Source: Diacronema lutheri
Taxonomy: Eukaryota > Haptophyta > Pavlovophyceae > Pavlovales > Pavlovaceae
Direction: 5' to 3'
Length of the DNA stretch: 64,000 nt
Assembly (NCBI GenBank): GCA_019448385.1
Contig: JAGTXO010000019.1
Location: 345,001-409,000, forward strand
Numbering within the stretch: the stretch's first letter is position 1; each line of letters opens with the position of its first letter. This document shows, one piece after another, positions 1-9,054 of the stretch. Made by a program: the position numbers and the translations under genes. Below the pieces are notes generated by a model, which did not search any database, had not been told where the DNA came from, and saw only the letters and a list, made by a program, of their open reading frames with translations.

Positions 1-1541
1 GCGGCTTCCCCTCGGCCGCGAGCAGCGGCCAGATCGCACCGGCCAGCGCGACGGCATGCGCGCCGACCGCGACGGCCACGTCCGCGTCGAGCGGCGCAAA
101 GTCGTAGCGCACGAGCGCGGCGGGGCGCGAGTCGTCCGTCGGCCGGTCGGCGACGAGCAGCCCGACCGGGCGCGGCGGCTCGTCGGACGGCGCGGCGACG
201 GGCACGCAGAGGAGCACGACGAGCAGGCGCGACGTGCCGCCGAGCAGCGCGCGCGGCATCCGCACCGTCATCTCCGCCGTGCGCGGCCGCGGCGAGCACC
301 TCGTCCGCGCGCGTCGCTCCCAGCGCCGTGCGCGCGTCCTTGCGCGCGCGTGCGCGCGCCGTGTACGCGGCGCAAGCGTCGTCGAGCACCGCCGCGCTGG
401 GCGCGGTGCCAGTCGTCGCCCACGCGCGCAGCGCGTCGCGCACCCGCGTGACGATCGCCTGGTCGACTGCCGCCTCGCCGGCAGCGTGCGCCGGCGCACA
501 CGCCGGCGGTGCGGCCGCAGGCGCGAGCGCGGGCGCGCCGTCGGCGCCGTCGGCGCAGTCGGCGCCGTCAGCGCGCCGCCACGCAAGCTTCGCCTCGATC
601 TGCTGCCGGACGGCGTGGCAGTGCCGGTCGATGCCGCGCGCGTCGTCGAGCGCGGCCAGCGCGTCCTCAGCGGCGGGACGGTCGCTCGCGTCCGCGACGG
701 CCTGCAGGCAGAGCAGCGCGGCCGCACGCGCGTTGCACGCGCTCTGCGGCTCGGGCGCGAGCGCGAGCTCGAGCTCGAGCGGCAGCGCGCATCTTGCCGC
801 GGCGATCGCGCCCGTTAGCACGTCCAACCGCTGCACCAGCGCCCCGTGCGCGTCGCGCGTCGCGCCCGTCGACGGCGCGCGCGAGCGCGTCGCCACGAGC
901 CCGAGCGCGCGCGCCGGCGCGTCCGCCGGCGTGTGCAGCACGAGCAGCGCCGCGCCCGCCAAGCTCGCGTTGCGCGTGACGAGCGCAAAGATGCGCATCG
1001 CCTCGTGCGCGCCCACCGCTGCCCAGATCGCAGCGCGATCGGCGTCCGTCTGCGCGTCGCACAGGTCGCGCACGTCGTCCGGCGCGAGCAGCGCGCCGCC
1101 GCCGGCGGAGCGCGCGACGATCGCCCGCGCCTCCGCCACGAACACGGCTTGCGGCAGGTCGGCGTGGCGCGCGTCGACGATGGCGCGCGTCGCGTGCACG
1201 CCGAGCTCCACGCCGCGGTAAAAGGCGCGCGCGTTGGCCGCGCGCGCGTGCGCCGGCCGGCCGTCCGCGTCGCGCCTCGCGCGCGCCTGCTTGCTCGTGC
1301 GCGCAAAACCGTCGCGTGGCGGTGGCGGCAGCGTGGCGAGGAATCGCGCGGCGGGCGGCGGCGCGCGCACGCCGCGCTCCCGCCGTGCGATGGCCGCGAG
1401 CCGCCGGCCTGCCGCGCTGCCGCCCGCGCCGACGTGCTGCCGGCGGCCGAACGCCGCCGGTGGCGGCGGCGGTGGCGCGGCGGCGGGCGGCGGCGCGGCG
1501 GCGGGCGGTGGCGCGGCGGCGGGCGGCGGCGCGGCGGCGGT
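1..1541 (-). pseudogene. Broken second copy of the composite-element polyprotein
   Basis: This segment is nearly identical to 41446-43030, in the same orientation, and corresponds to the part of the giant minus-strand frame between the Pro/Ala/Gly-rich linker and the chromodomain. It enters from the window edge and the match stops abruptly near 1541, inside the GGC/GCG-rich linker. The upstream YqaJ and protease parts are absent. Near 245-255 this copy has a CG-dinucleotide length difference relative to the other copy, which breaks the long frame, so it is a decayed or truncated element copy. Its left end lies outside the window, so a downstream chromodomain or Fanzor cannot be checked. The family of this segment itself is not recognised. 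Confidence 0.85.
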
Positions 1542-1594
1542 CAGCTTCGCTCCGACCCTGCAACGTGCCGGCGCCACAATGCCACACCCGTGTC

Positions 1595-1697
1595 GACCTA
1601 CTCAACATTTTTTCAATTATATTTCTCGAACGTTTCGCGCTGTTCGAGAAAGTTGAAAAAAATGACAAATGTTGAGTGCTAGACCTACTCAACATTT
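1595..1697. repeat. AT-rich hairpin flanked by 16-bp direct repeats
   Basis: A 16-bp sequence, gacctactcaacattt, occurs at 1595-1610 and again at 1682-1697. Between them is a strong stem-loop: outer arms ctcaacattt (1601-1610) and aaatgttgag (1667-1676), inner arms tttctcgaac (1622-1631) and gttcgagaaa (1642-1651), and a 10-nt loop. It is AT-rich in a GC-rich background and lies 50 bp from the broken element copy. It could be a transposon end, a small MITE or a transcript-end structure; the sequence does not decide. Confidence 0.7.
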
Positions 1698-1749
1698 AAA
1701 CCGGTTTAAAGATGGCGCGCGTGCGAAACCGGCGATCGCCGTGGCGCTT

Positions 1750-2685
1750 ATGCCACGCGTCGGTCTCGCCGCGCCGCGATTCGCGTGGTTCCACCCCGAG
1801 AAGACGGGCACGTCGTTGGGCAATTCGCTTGTCCACATCGCCAACCCGCAGCTCCCGGCAAACGTCAGCATCTTGTCGTCGTGCGGGCCTCGCGGGCAGC
1901 GGCGACCGTGCCGCGGTACGACCGACAGATTTGGCCAGGACCGCTACACCTACGCGCGCTGGTTCCCTGGCGTCTTTTGGGAGAAGGGGGGCGATTTTGC
2001 TAAGCACGTTGCCGTCGATGACAGCGTCTTTGCCAAGTGGGCAGGCTCATTTGTCGGCCTCTTTCGCGACCCGGCGCGCCGTGCCGTTTCCGCATACTAC
2101 CACAAGTACACGGGGTTTTGCAGGAGCCAACAAGCTACGCGAGGCGCCAGCGCGACGTGCATGACGCTCACACCATACGCGCGCTTTATCGAGGGGCAGG
2201 TCGCCACACTTCTCGCGTGCAAAGTTGGGCGCGACCCAGCAACGGGCCGGCGCTACAGGCGGACCAATCTGTTCTGGTGCAAACGACCGCACGCAGATGC
2301 CCTGAATGTTGCGCTCAAACGGCTGGCCAGTTTCTCTTTTGTCGGGCTAACCGACGAGTTTGACGTCTCAGTCTGCCTCCTCCACGTCATGCACCGCGCG
2401 CCGTGCCGGCCGGTCGAGCTCACGAACGAGCGCCCCACCGACTACCGGCAGCGGGCGCGCGCGCATGGGGAGGCATTTCAGTCCGTCGACGAGCTCGCGC
2501 AGGCGCTTCGGGAGAAGTACGTCGATCCTCTCGACACGCCACTCTACAACATGGCGGTGCGCCGCTTTGAGGCCGACATCCGCGAGCACAACGTGACGCA
2601 GAGCGCGTGCGCACAGCTTCGATGCGCGACCTCGGCAACCACGCGCTACTTTGACTCCCGTGAGCGCCTGTTGTCAGGCAAGTAG
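1750..2685 (+). CDS. Sulfotransferase-family protein
   Basis: A cytosolic/Golgi-type sulfotransferase fold that would transfer sulfate from PAPS to a carbohydrate or other acceptor. The 5'-phosphosulfate loop is visible near the start (HPEKTGTSLGNS). The 3'-phosphate-binding stretch follows (GLFRDPARRAVSAYYHKY, an R...S pair typical of the family). Several cysteines downstream suggest a lumenal protein. The start is uncertain: the ATG at 1750 gives 311 residues, while an in-frame ATG at 1669 would place the N-terminus inside the hairpin. No clear signal anchor is visible, so an upstream exon may be missing. The acceptor substrate cannot be told. The next gene starts only 35 bp downstream on the same strand. 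Confidence 0.75.
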   Translation: MPRVGLAAPRFAWFHPEKTGTSLGNSLVHIANPQLPANVSILSSCGPRGQRRPCRGTTDRFGQDRYTYARWFPGVFWEKGGDFAKHVAVDDSVFAKWAGSFVGLFRDPARRAVSAYYHKYTGFCRSQQATRGASATCMTLTPYARFIEGQVATLLACKVGRDPATGRRYRRTNLFWCKRPHADALNVALKRLASFSFVGLTDEFDVSVCLLHVMHRAPCRPVELTNERPTDYRQRARAHGEAFQSVDELAQALREKYVDPLDTPLYNMAVRRFEADIREHNVTQSACAQLRCATSATTRYFDSRERLLSGK

Positions 2686-2720
2686 GGGCAGTGGCACAAC
2701 GGGTTGGGAATGGGCAAAGT

Positions 2721-4058
2721 ATGCGAGGTCCGGTGCGACCAAGGACCGTGGAGGACAACGAGACGCTCCTCGCGGCGGGCGAGGCGGGCGATGCGGACGC
2801 GGTGCGCGCGCTGCTCGGCACGGGCGTGGCGCCAGCCATCGCGTGCAAGGACGCGGCGCTGCTCGCCGCCGCGTTCACCGGCCACGCCGCCTGCGCGCGC
2901 GCGCTGTTGGACGCGGGCACGAGCGCCGGCGCCGAGCGCGACGGCGACACGGCGCTCATGGTGGCGGGCATCGTGGGGCACGCGGAGTGCTTGCGCGCTC
3001 TCGTCGCACCGGGTGCGCGCGTCGACGACGGTGGCTGCGGCTCGGACGCGGCGCTCATCCTCGCGAGCCACGTTGGGCACGCCAAGTGCGTGCGCGTGCT
3101 GCTCGCCGCCGGCGCGCGCATGAATCTGCCGGGCGGCGATGACTGCACAGCGCTCGCGGCGGCGTGCTCGCGCGGGCAGAGGAGAAGTGACGGCGCTGTT
3201 CGTCGCAGTGAATTGCGTGCATGCCGACCTGTGCGCGCCTCCGTCTCGCCGCCCGCGCCGACATCGACCTCCGCACAAACGGACTCACGGCCCTTCTGTT
3301 CTCACCTCGGCTACGACGCCTCCCTTCCTTCCCCCCGCGGCGCCCGACGACGCGCGCGGCGGGAGCGGCACGACCGCGCTGATCATGGCGACGGCCGACG
3401 GCCATGCTGGCTGCGTGCGCACGCTGCTCGCCGCCGGCGCCAACTCAAACCTGTCGAACGCGACCGGCGAGACAGCACTCGGCGTGGCCGCCGCGAACGC
3501 GCACATTGAATGCGCGCGCGCTCTGCTTGGCGGTGGCGCGGTGGTGCGCGAGCGCGAATCGCTCGTGGCGGTTCGCCACCTGCCCGTCGTTCAGCTCCTC
3601 TGCGCGCGCCGCGCGCCGTGCGCCGCGCTGCTCGACCCGGCGCAGCCGGCGCCGGCTGCGCCGAGTGGCTGTGCCGCTCGCGCCGGTGAACCACCGAGCT
3701 GCACCACGTCGAGACGCTGCCCGCCGAGCGCGGGCGCGCGCTCCTCGTCGTCGGCGCCGACGTGCACGCGACCGACGGCGCCAGCGGAGACGCGCTCACG
3801 CCGCTCGCGCTCGCGCGCGCCGTGCTCGCCACGTGCGGCGGTGGCAGCGGCGCGCGCGAGGGCGCGGCGCTCATCGTCGACGTGGCGGCGCCGTGGTCGC
3901 CTGCGGCGCACGCGCTCTTCGCCGCGCCAGCGCGCGCACGCGCCGTCCAGCTGTGCCTTCTTGGCCGGCTGCTCTCGCGCGAAAGGCGGTTTGCGACGGT
4001 CGAGATGGCGGCGTGCGACGTCTGGCCACGAGTGCTCGCGCATGCGGTGCGGCGGTGA
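2721..4058 (+). CDS. Ankyrin-repeat protein (exon structure unresolved)
   Basis: The first 150 codons carry four clear ankyrin units (for example ALLAAAFTGHAACARALLDA and AALILASHVGHAKCVRVLLA). After about 3180 the frame changes. Another ankyrin-like stretch (AARADIDLRTNGLTALL) is readable around 3255-3300, and the repeats resume at 3360-3530 (TALIMATADGHAGCVRTLL). A further frame change near 3600-3690 leads to a non-ankyrin tail ending at TGA 4058. The frame changes fit short introns, but clean GTGCG/CAG pairs could not be assigned at each, so small lesions are possible. Ankyrin repeats mediate protein binding; no catalytic domain is visible and no specific function can be assigned. The ATG at 2721 was chosen because it directly precedes the first repeat. 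Confidence 0.6.
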
Positions 4059-4519
4059 CGGGTGGTGCCGGGGCTCTCGCTCGCGACGCCATGCGGCCAT
4101 GGCCTCCGCCACGCGCGTATCGGTCGGCTGAACAAGCGCCAAGATTGACCGCCTCCTGAGGCCGTCCGCGTAGCACGTGGACCCCGAGTCGCTCGCGCCG
4201 GCGTCCCATATCGTCGTGAGAGCCCCGCCGACGGGATTGCGCGCGCGCGGTGCCGGGCGCGGTTCGTTGGAGCCTGCCTCCCGCCCGCCTCCTAACAAAG
4301 CGCGCCTCGAAAAAGAGAATCGGCGTCCCAGACGCAGATAAAAGATTCTCAGCATTTGAATACTCGGCGTCGAAGCTTGCGGCCCGCGTGTTTCGGCGTG
4401 CGAGCAAACCAGGCTTGCTTTTTCGACGACGCCAACTGCGCGTACTACGCGCACGCGTACGAGGGTCCGCCACCATTTCCGCGCGCGCGCGCACGCCCAA
4501 GGCGCCGGCCGAAGGGAAG
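4059..4519. other. Intergenic region upstream of the homeobox gene
   Basis: A 461-bp stretch with no supported gene. The part around 4300-4370 is less GC-rich than its surroundings and contains ataaaag, a possible core-promoter element for the homeobox gene. The homeobox frame is open upstream to 4250 but has no recognisable protein content there, so it is read as 5' UTR. Confidence 0.4.
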
Positions 4520-5884
4520 ATGGCCGAGGGAAAGTGCCGGAACAAGCGTTGGCGCGTCACCTCCGCCGAGACTTCCTTCCTCGAGGCCGTCTTCCTGCGC
4601 ACGCGCAAGCCGAGCCGGGCGACCATCGAGCACCTCGCGACGTCGCTCGCCGTGCGGCCGCGGCAGGTGCAGGTGTGGTTCCAAAACCGGCGGCAGCGCT
4701 GGCGCAAGGAGTTCTCCTCCGAGGCTGCCTTTTCGCCCACCGATGCTGACGGCATGCAGGACGGCGACACCGTCCACCCAGCGTCGCTCGACGCGATCAT
4801 GCGCCAGTTTCTCGGTCCGCGCCCGCGCGGCGGCGGCGGCGGCGGTGGCGAGGGCGTGGGCGGCGGATCGCATGGCGGCTCGGAGCGGCGTGAAGGCGAC
4901 GACGAAATGGACGATTTTGAGCTCGAGCTCGACGGCGACGACACGGCCGCCGGCTCGCACGGCGGCTCGCGCGACGGCGGCGGCGCGTGCGGCGGAAACG
5001 GCGGCGCGCGCTCCGACGGCGAGATGGAGCAGCCGTGGACATCGCTGTCGCGCGCGTTCCGGCCGGCGCCGAGGCGAGTCGCGGCGCACGCCACGTTGAG
5101 CTCGGACGGCGCGGTCGACGAGGACGAGGCCGCCTACCTTCACGACCTTGCATCGGTGCTCGACATTCGTCCAGAGCGCGACGGCGCGCGCGGCGCACAT
5201 GGCGACGGCGACCCCGACGCGGACGGCGACGGCTCGCTGCACCGTTTCGGCGCGGATGGCGAGGCGCGCAGCGGGCGCGATGACGGCTGCGCCGACGACG
5301 ATGCCGAATCGGAGGTGCAGCAGCACGAGTGGAGTCGCATCATTCGGATGGACTGGCTCGACGACGATGCGGCAACGGCGGACGGCGCGGACGCTGGAAG
5401 CGCCAACGGGTGCGCCGGCGGCGATGCGGACGCGCCTGCTGGCGCCGGCGGCGCGGCGCCGCTCGGCGCGCACGCCGCGCCGCCGCTGCCGCCGCTCTCC
5501 ATGCCGACGCACGTGCCCACGTCGTTCTCGGCGGCGAGCGACACCGCGCTCGCGGCGCATGGCGCGCCCAAGGCGGGCGGGCTGGCGCACAAGGGCTGGG
5601 CGGAGGGCGAGGGCTTCCTCACGCCCACGCTCCGGCTCGGCGCGCCGCCGCCGCCGCAGCAGCAGCCCGCCGCCGCCGCCGCCACTGGCGCGGACAGCGC
5701 GGGCAGCGCGGGCGCCCTTCTGCTCAAAACGTTCGAAGCGCTCGCGCGCGCAGATGGCGGCGGAGGCGGTGCGGGCTCCGACGGCGCGGGCGCAGGCGTT
5801 GGCGGCGCCGAACAGCACTGCGCCGCAAAGGCGATGGCGATCGCGAGTTACCTCGAGAGCGTGTGCGACGTGCTCGCGATTTAA
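4520..5884 (+). CDS. Homeodomain transcription factor
   Basis: A 454-residue protein with a canonical homeodomain almost at the N-terminus (about residues 6-62), beginning KRWRVTSAETSFLEAVF and ending with the recognition helix VQVWFQNRRQRWRKE. The W-F-x-N-R invariant residues are intact, so sequence-specific DNA binding in the nucleus is expected. The rest is low complexity: Gly/Asp-rich and acidic stretches that could act as activation regions, plus Ala/Gly/Pro runs. The ATG at 4520 is the last in-frame Met before the homeodomain; an upstream Met at 4250 would add 90 residues of arginine-rich, non-conserved sequence. The spacing fits a typical homeodomain, not the TALE class, since no three-residue insertion is seen between helices 1 and 2. 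Confidence 0.85.
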   Translation: MAEGKCRNKRWRVTSAETSFLEAVFLRTRKPSRATIEHLATSLAVRPRQVQVWFQNRRQRWRKEFSSEAAFSPTDADGMQDGDTVHPASLDAIMRQFLGPRPRGGGGGGGEGVGGGSHGGSERREGDDEMDDFELELDGDDTAAGSHGGSRDGGGACGGNGGARSDGEMEQPWTSLSRAFRPAPRRVAAHATLSSDGAVDEDEAAYLHDLASVLDIRPERDGARGAHGDGDPDADGDGSLHRFGADGEARSGRDDGCADDDAESEVQQHEWSRIIRMDWLDDDAATADGADAGSANGCAGGDADAPAGAGGAAPLGAHAAPPLPPLSMPTHVPTSFSAASDTALAAHGAPKAGGLAHKGWAEGEGFLTPTLRLGAPPPPQQQPAAAAATGADSAGSAGALLLKTFEALARADGGGGGAGSDGAGAGVGGAEQHCAAKAMAIASYLESVCDVLAI

Positions 5885-6753
5885 AGCGGAGTCCGCGCGC
5901 TTGCGTGGGCCCCTCCTCTTCTGGAGGCGAGGCGGGCGGCGCGCGTCCGTCGCTCGCCCTTGCCTTGCCTGTACACCACACCACCGCACCCGCCCTCTCA
6001 CACCCCACTCTCTCATCTCGAGCACCCAACACGCTCGATTTCCGAAGATACACGCAGCGCACGCCTGCGCCCTCCTTTCAAAAAGGGCGCGGGCGCTTCG
6101 CGCTGCCGCGTGCCCCTCCGCACGCGGAGCTTCTCGGCGCAAGAGCCGGCCCGCGCCGCACCGCCTCGCCCGTCCCGCCGCGCCCCGCCTGCCCCCATGC
6201 CGGGGATGGGCGGGGCGAGGTGGCGGGCGATGCGCGCGCGCGCGTGTGGCCCGGCGCGCCCTGCAAAGCATACCACGGCCGCGCATCCCCTGGCATCGGC
6301 CCCCTTTCGCTCGCCATCCGCATTCCGGCCTTTCCCAACCCGTCTCTTCCTCGCATGCCCGTCATCCATCTCTCTCAACGAGCCGCTTGGCGCCGAGCCG
6401 ACGCGCGTGGCGACTCCCGCAAGCCCGCGCTCCCTTCGACCAGCCGCGCCGCGCGCTCGAGCCTCGCCAACCATGCCCCGATTTCCTCGCATGCTCTTCC
6501 ACCTCTCGTCCATTCTCGAATCACAAGCGTCGGCTTCGACCCGTGCATGTTCCGCTCCGCGTACGCGAGCGCCGGCTTCTCTTGCCACCCATGCACCGCA
6601 CATCCTTGTGACCGTGATTGCTGTCTGCGCACACACATGCCGCGTTCTCTGACGCCAATAAAGCTTACACATGACTCAACCTTTCTTCGCTCCCGCGTGC
6701 CGGCCGGCGAACGGTCCTCCCGCCTCCTTGCCTTCCGCTCTCGCGTCTGCCCG
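5885..6753. other. Intergenic region between convergent genes
   Basis: 869 bp between the stop codons of the plus-strand homeobox gene and the minus-strand BLOC1S1-like gene. Open frames here have no domain-like content and are overlapping shadows. A plus-strand aataaa lies at about 6657, which could be a poly(A) signal for a long homeobox 3' UTR. Nothing else is supported. Confidence 0.4.
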
Positions 6754-7461
6754 TCACGTCCAGCCTTCCGACTTGGCGCGGTGCACGCCCGGCGCGCTTG
6801 CTCCGCCGACTGGCCTGACGTTCTGCCCTCGCGCGGGCGAAGCCGCACTGCGCGGCGCCGCGCACGGGCTGCCGAGCGGCGCAGCTGGCGCGCCGCCGCG
6901 GTCTCCGCGCGCGCCGGCACGCACGGTCGGCGTGCCCGCGCTGCTGCCGCCGCCATCCGACCGCGGCGTGCGCGGAGGGAGGGAGAGCGGCGTGTACACG
7001 TCGCTCTGCCCGCTCGCCGCCGCCTGTTCACGCTGCGCGCGCTCGATGGTGCCAGAGACGAGCGCCATGTCGCGCCGCAGGACGTCAGCCCAGTTCTCGA
7101 CGTCGCCGAGCGCCTTGAGCGCGCCGTGGAACGCCTCGTACATGTGCACCCACGACTGCGCCTGCGCGCAGAGCTGGCCCGACTCGCGCTGGAGCGTACA
7201 CATCTCCGTCTTGAGCCGCTGCTGGTTGTGCCACACCCGCCGCATGTCGTCGTTGAGCGCATCCACAGCCGCGCCCGCTGCGGGCACGGCCGCGTCGCAC
7301 GCTCGCCGCTGGCTCCGAGCTGACGCGCGCGCGACAGACAGGGCGCGGAGCGAGGCGCGGGCGCGCTGAGCGCGCACGCCGGCGCGCGCGGAGCGGCGCT
7401 CGCGCGGCGCCTTGGCGCCCACCCGCCGCTGTGACGAGTTCCGCTCGCCGTAGCTCGGCAT
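6754..7461 (-). CDS. BLOC1S1: BLOC-1 subunit 1 / GCN5L1-like protein
   Basis: A 235-residue protein whose central helical part (about residues 65-135) matches the BLOS1 family. The conserved block is TLQRESGQLCAQAQSWVHMY followed by ALKALGDVENWADVLRRDM, which parallels the animal Q-W...NQALKEIGDVENWA signature. In animals and plants BLOS1 is part of BLOC-1 and BORC-type complexes that position endosomes and lysosomes. The family is normally about 125-150 residues; here a basic Arg/Ala-rich N-terminus and a roughly 100-residue Ser/Pro/Gly-rich C-terminus are added. The domain is one coiled-coil-forming helix pair with no catalytic residues. The gene is head to head with the RING/PHD gene, with only 40 bp between start codons. 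Confidence 0.8.
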   Translation of the reverse strand: MPSYGERNSSQRRVGAKAPRERRSARAGVRAQRARASLRALSVARASARSQRRACDAAVPAAGAAVDALNDDMRRVWHNQQRLKTEMCTLQRESGQLCAQAQSWVHMYEAFHGALKALGDVENWADVLRRDMALVSGTIERAQREQAAASGQSDVYTPLSLPPRTPRSDGGGSSAGTPTVRAGARGDRGGAPAAPLGSPCAAPRSAASPARGQNVRPVGGASAPGVHRAKSEGWT

Positions 7462-7501
7462 CTCGCAAAACGTCGCGCATCGTGCGGTTCACGCCCAGTC
7501 G
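7462..7501. promoter_or_regulatory. Very short shared promoter region
   Basis: Only 40 bp separate the start codons of the BLOC1S1-like gene (minus) and the RING/PHD gene (plus). Core-promoter elements for both must lie here or inside the opposing 5' ends. No TATA-like element is visible. Confidence 0.45.
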
Positions 7502-8941
7502 ATGGCGTCGCCCGCACGGCGGCTGTTCCGGACGCCGCGTCGATTGCCAAAAGAGTCGGAGGACGAGGACGAGGATGAGGCGCGCACGGCAGCGCCACCG
7601 GCGAGCTGTGTGCCCACCTGCGCGCACCATGCCATGCCCGCGCCGCCCGCACGCGCGGCCGAACCAGCGCCGTCTCTTGGCGGCGACCGTGACACTCGAC
7701 CCTGCCCTCCGCCGGCCGCCACTGGCGTGCGAAAGCGGCCGCGCGGACCGGGCGCGCGTGCGCCCGTTCCAGGGTTGGAAGGGCGCAATACCCTGCGCCA
7801 CGGCGCGCGCGTGACTTCTGGCGCCCAGCCGGAGCTCGATCCGCGCGAGCCGCGCGCCTCGCTCGTGAGCGCGGCCCCGCGCGAAGGCAACGCCCGCGCG
7901 GCCACTCTACGCCACGGAGCCACGCCGCCCGGGTCCTACGATGGGCGCGAGGCAACCATCATCGCCGAGGCTGCGGCAGCGCCGGCGGCGACGGCGTCGC
8001 CTTCGGCGCAGTGCGAGCGCGAGCCCGAGCGCGACGGCGACAGTGATGGCGACGGCGACGGCGACGGGGAGGAGGAGGACGCACCGACGTGCGGCATTTG
8101 CCTCCAGCAGATTACGGCACGCGGCGTGCTCGACTGCTGCGCGCACCTCTTCTGCACGGAGTGCATCGTGCGCTGGGCGCGCTGCGCAACCAACCGCTGC
8201 CCCTTCTGTCACGCGCGCGTCACAGCCGTTACGGAGGCGCTCAGCGGCCGCGTGCACACGCTGCTCGATCGCGAGCAGCGGACTGCGCCGGCCAACGATG
8301 CGACGTGGTGGCTCGACGAGCAGGCGGCGTTCGTCGACGCGGACGCAGGCGGCGGCGCGGTCACGCGCGCGCACGAGGCGCGGCATGGCGCCACCGCCGG
8401 CCAGGCGCTCGCCGCGCGGCTGAGCGCGTGGGATGCGCACAGGCGGCGACTGGCCGCTGCGCACGCGCACGCGTCACCGTGGCAGATTGCAATCTCGCTG
8501 TGGCAGATGCGCGGGCTGGGCGCGGGCGGCACGGAGCTGGCGCACGCGCGCGGCGTGGCGGGCGCGCCGCTCGACGCCGACGGCGGTGGCGCGCCGGCGT
8601 CGGACGCGCCTCGCCCTGGCGGCGACGGGGCGTGCGTCGCGTGCGCGGACGGCGGGCTGCTGCTCCTGTGTGACCGTTGCGACGACGCGTGGCACCTCAA
8701 TTGCCTACCACATCCGCTCCGCGCCGTACCCCCGGGCGAGTGGTACTGCCCGTGGTGCGCCGAGCTGCGCGCGCAGCACGCTGCCGACGCGCTCTCCCGC
8801 GCGCGCGCGCCGAGCGCCGCCGCCGGCCGCTTCCGGATCCCGCGGACGCGCCGGGCGGCGAGCGCGAGCGCCGGCGGCGCAGCCGAAGCGGCGGACGGCT
8901 CAGCCCGCGCGCGCGCCGTTGATCAAGGCTGCCGCGCGTGA
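7502..8941 (+). CDS. RING and PHD finger protein (PHRF1-like E3 ligase)
   Basis: A 479-residue protein. A C3HC4 RING finger lies at about residues 197-240 (CGICLQQ...CAHLFCTECIVRWARC...CPFC), preceded by an acidic Asp/Gly run. A PHD finger lies at about residues 378-423 (CVACADGG...CDRCDDAWHLNCL...WYCPWC). The order RING then PHD, with an intervening linker, is that of PHRF1-type proteins, which act as ubiquitin E3 ligases that read histone tails. All zinc ligands are visible in both fingers. The C-terminal region after the PHD finger is short and Arg/Ala-rich; no Ser/Arg-rich CTD-binding domain is seen, unlike animal PHRF1. Likely nuclear. Confidence 0.85.
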   Translation: MASPARRLFRTPRRLPKESEDEDEDEARTAAPPASCVPTCAHHAMPAPPARAAEPAPSLGGDRDTRPCPPPAATGVRKRPRGPGARAPVPGLEGRNTLRHGARVTSGAQPELDPREPRASLVSAAPREGNARAATLRHGATPPGSYDGREATIIAEAAAAPAATASPSAQCEREPERDGDSDGDGDGDGEEEDAPTCGICLQQITARGVLDCCAHLFCTECIVRWARCATNRCPFCHARVTAVTEALSGRVHTLLDREQRTAPANDATWWLDEQAAFVDADAGGGAVTRAHEARHGATAGQALAARLSAWDAHRRRLAAAHAHASPWQIAISLWQMRGLGAGGTELAHARGVAGAPLDADGGGAPASDAPRPGGDGACVACADGGLLLLCDRCDDAWHLNCLPHPLRAVPPGEWYCPWCAELRAQHAADALSRARAPSAAAGRFRIPRTRRAASASAGGAAEAADGSARARAVDQGCRA

Positions 8942-9054
8942 GGGCGCAGCGCGGCACGTCCTTGACAAGCGGTGCTGGCCACAGTCTGCAGTGGCCCAAG
9001 AGACAAGAGTCCATGACTCATGAGGCTCTGACTGTAGGTAGGTTTGACACAATC

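Noticed and set aside
1669-1749. Upstream ATG 1669 as the sulfotransferase start
   Set aside because: It lies inside the hairpin and adds non-conserved residues; ATG 1750 directly precedes the conserved part. It remains possible.
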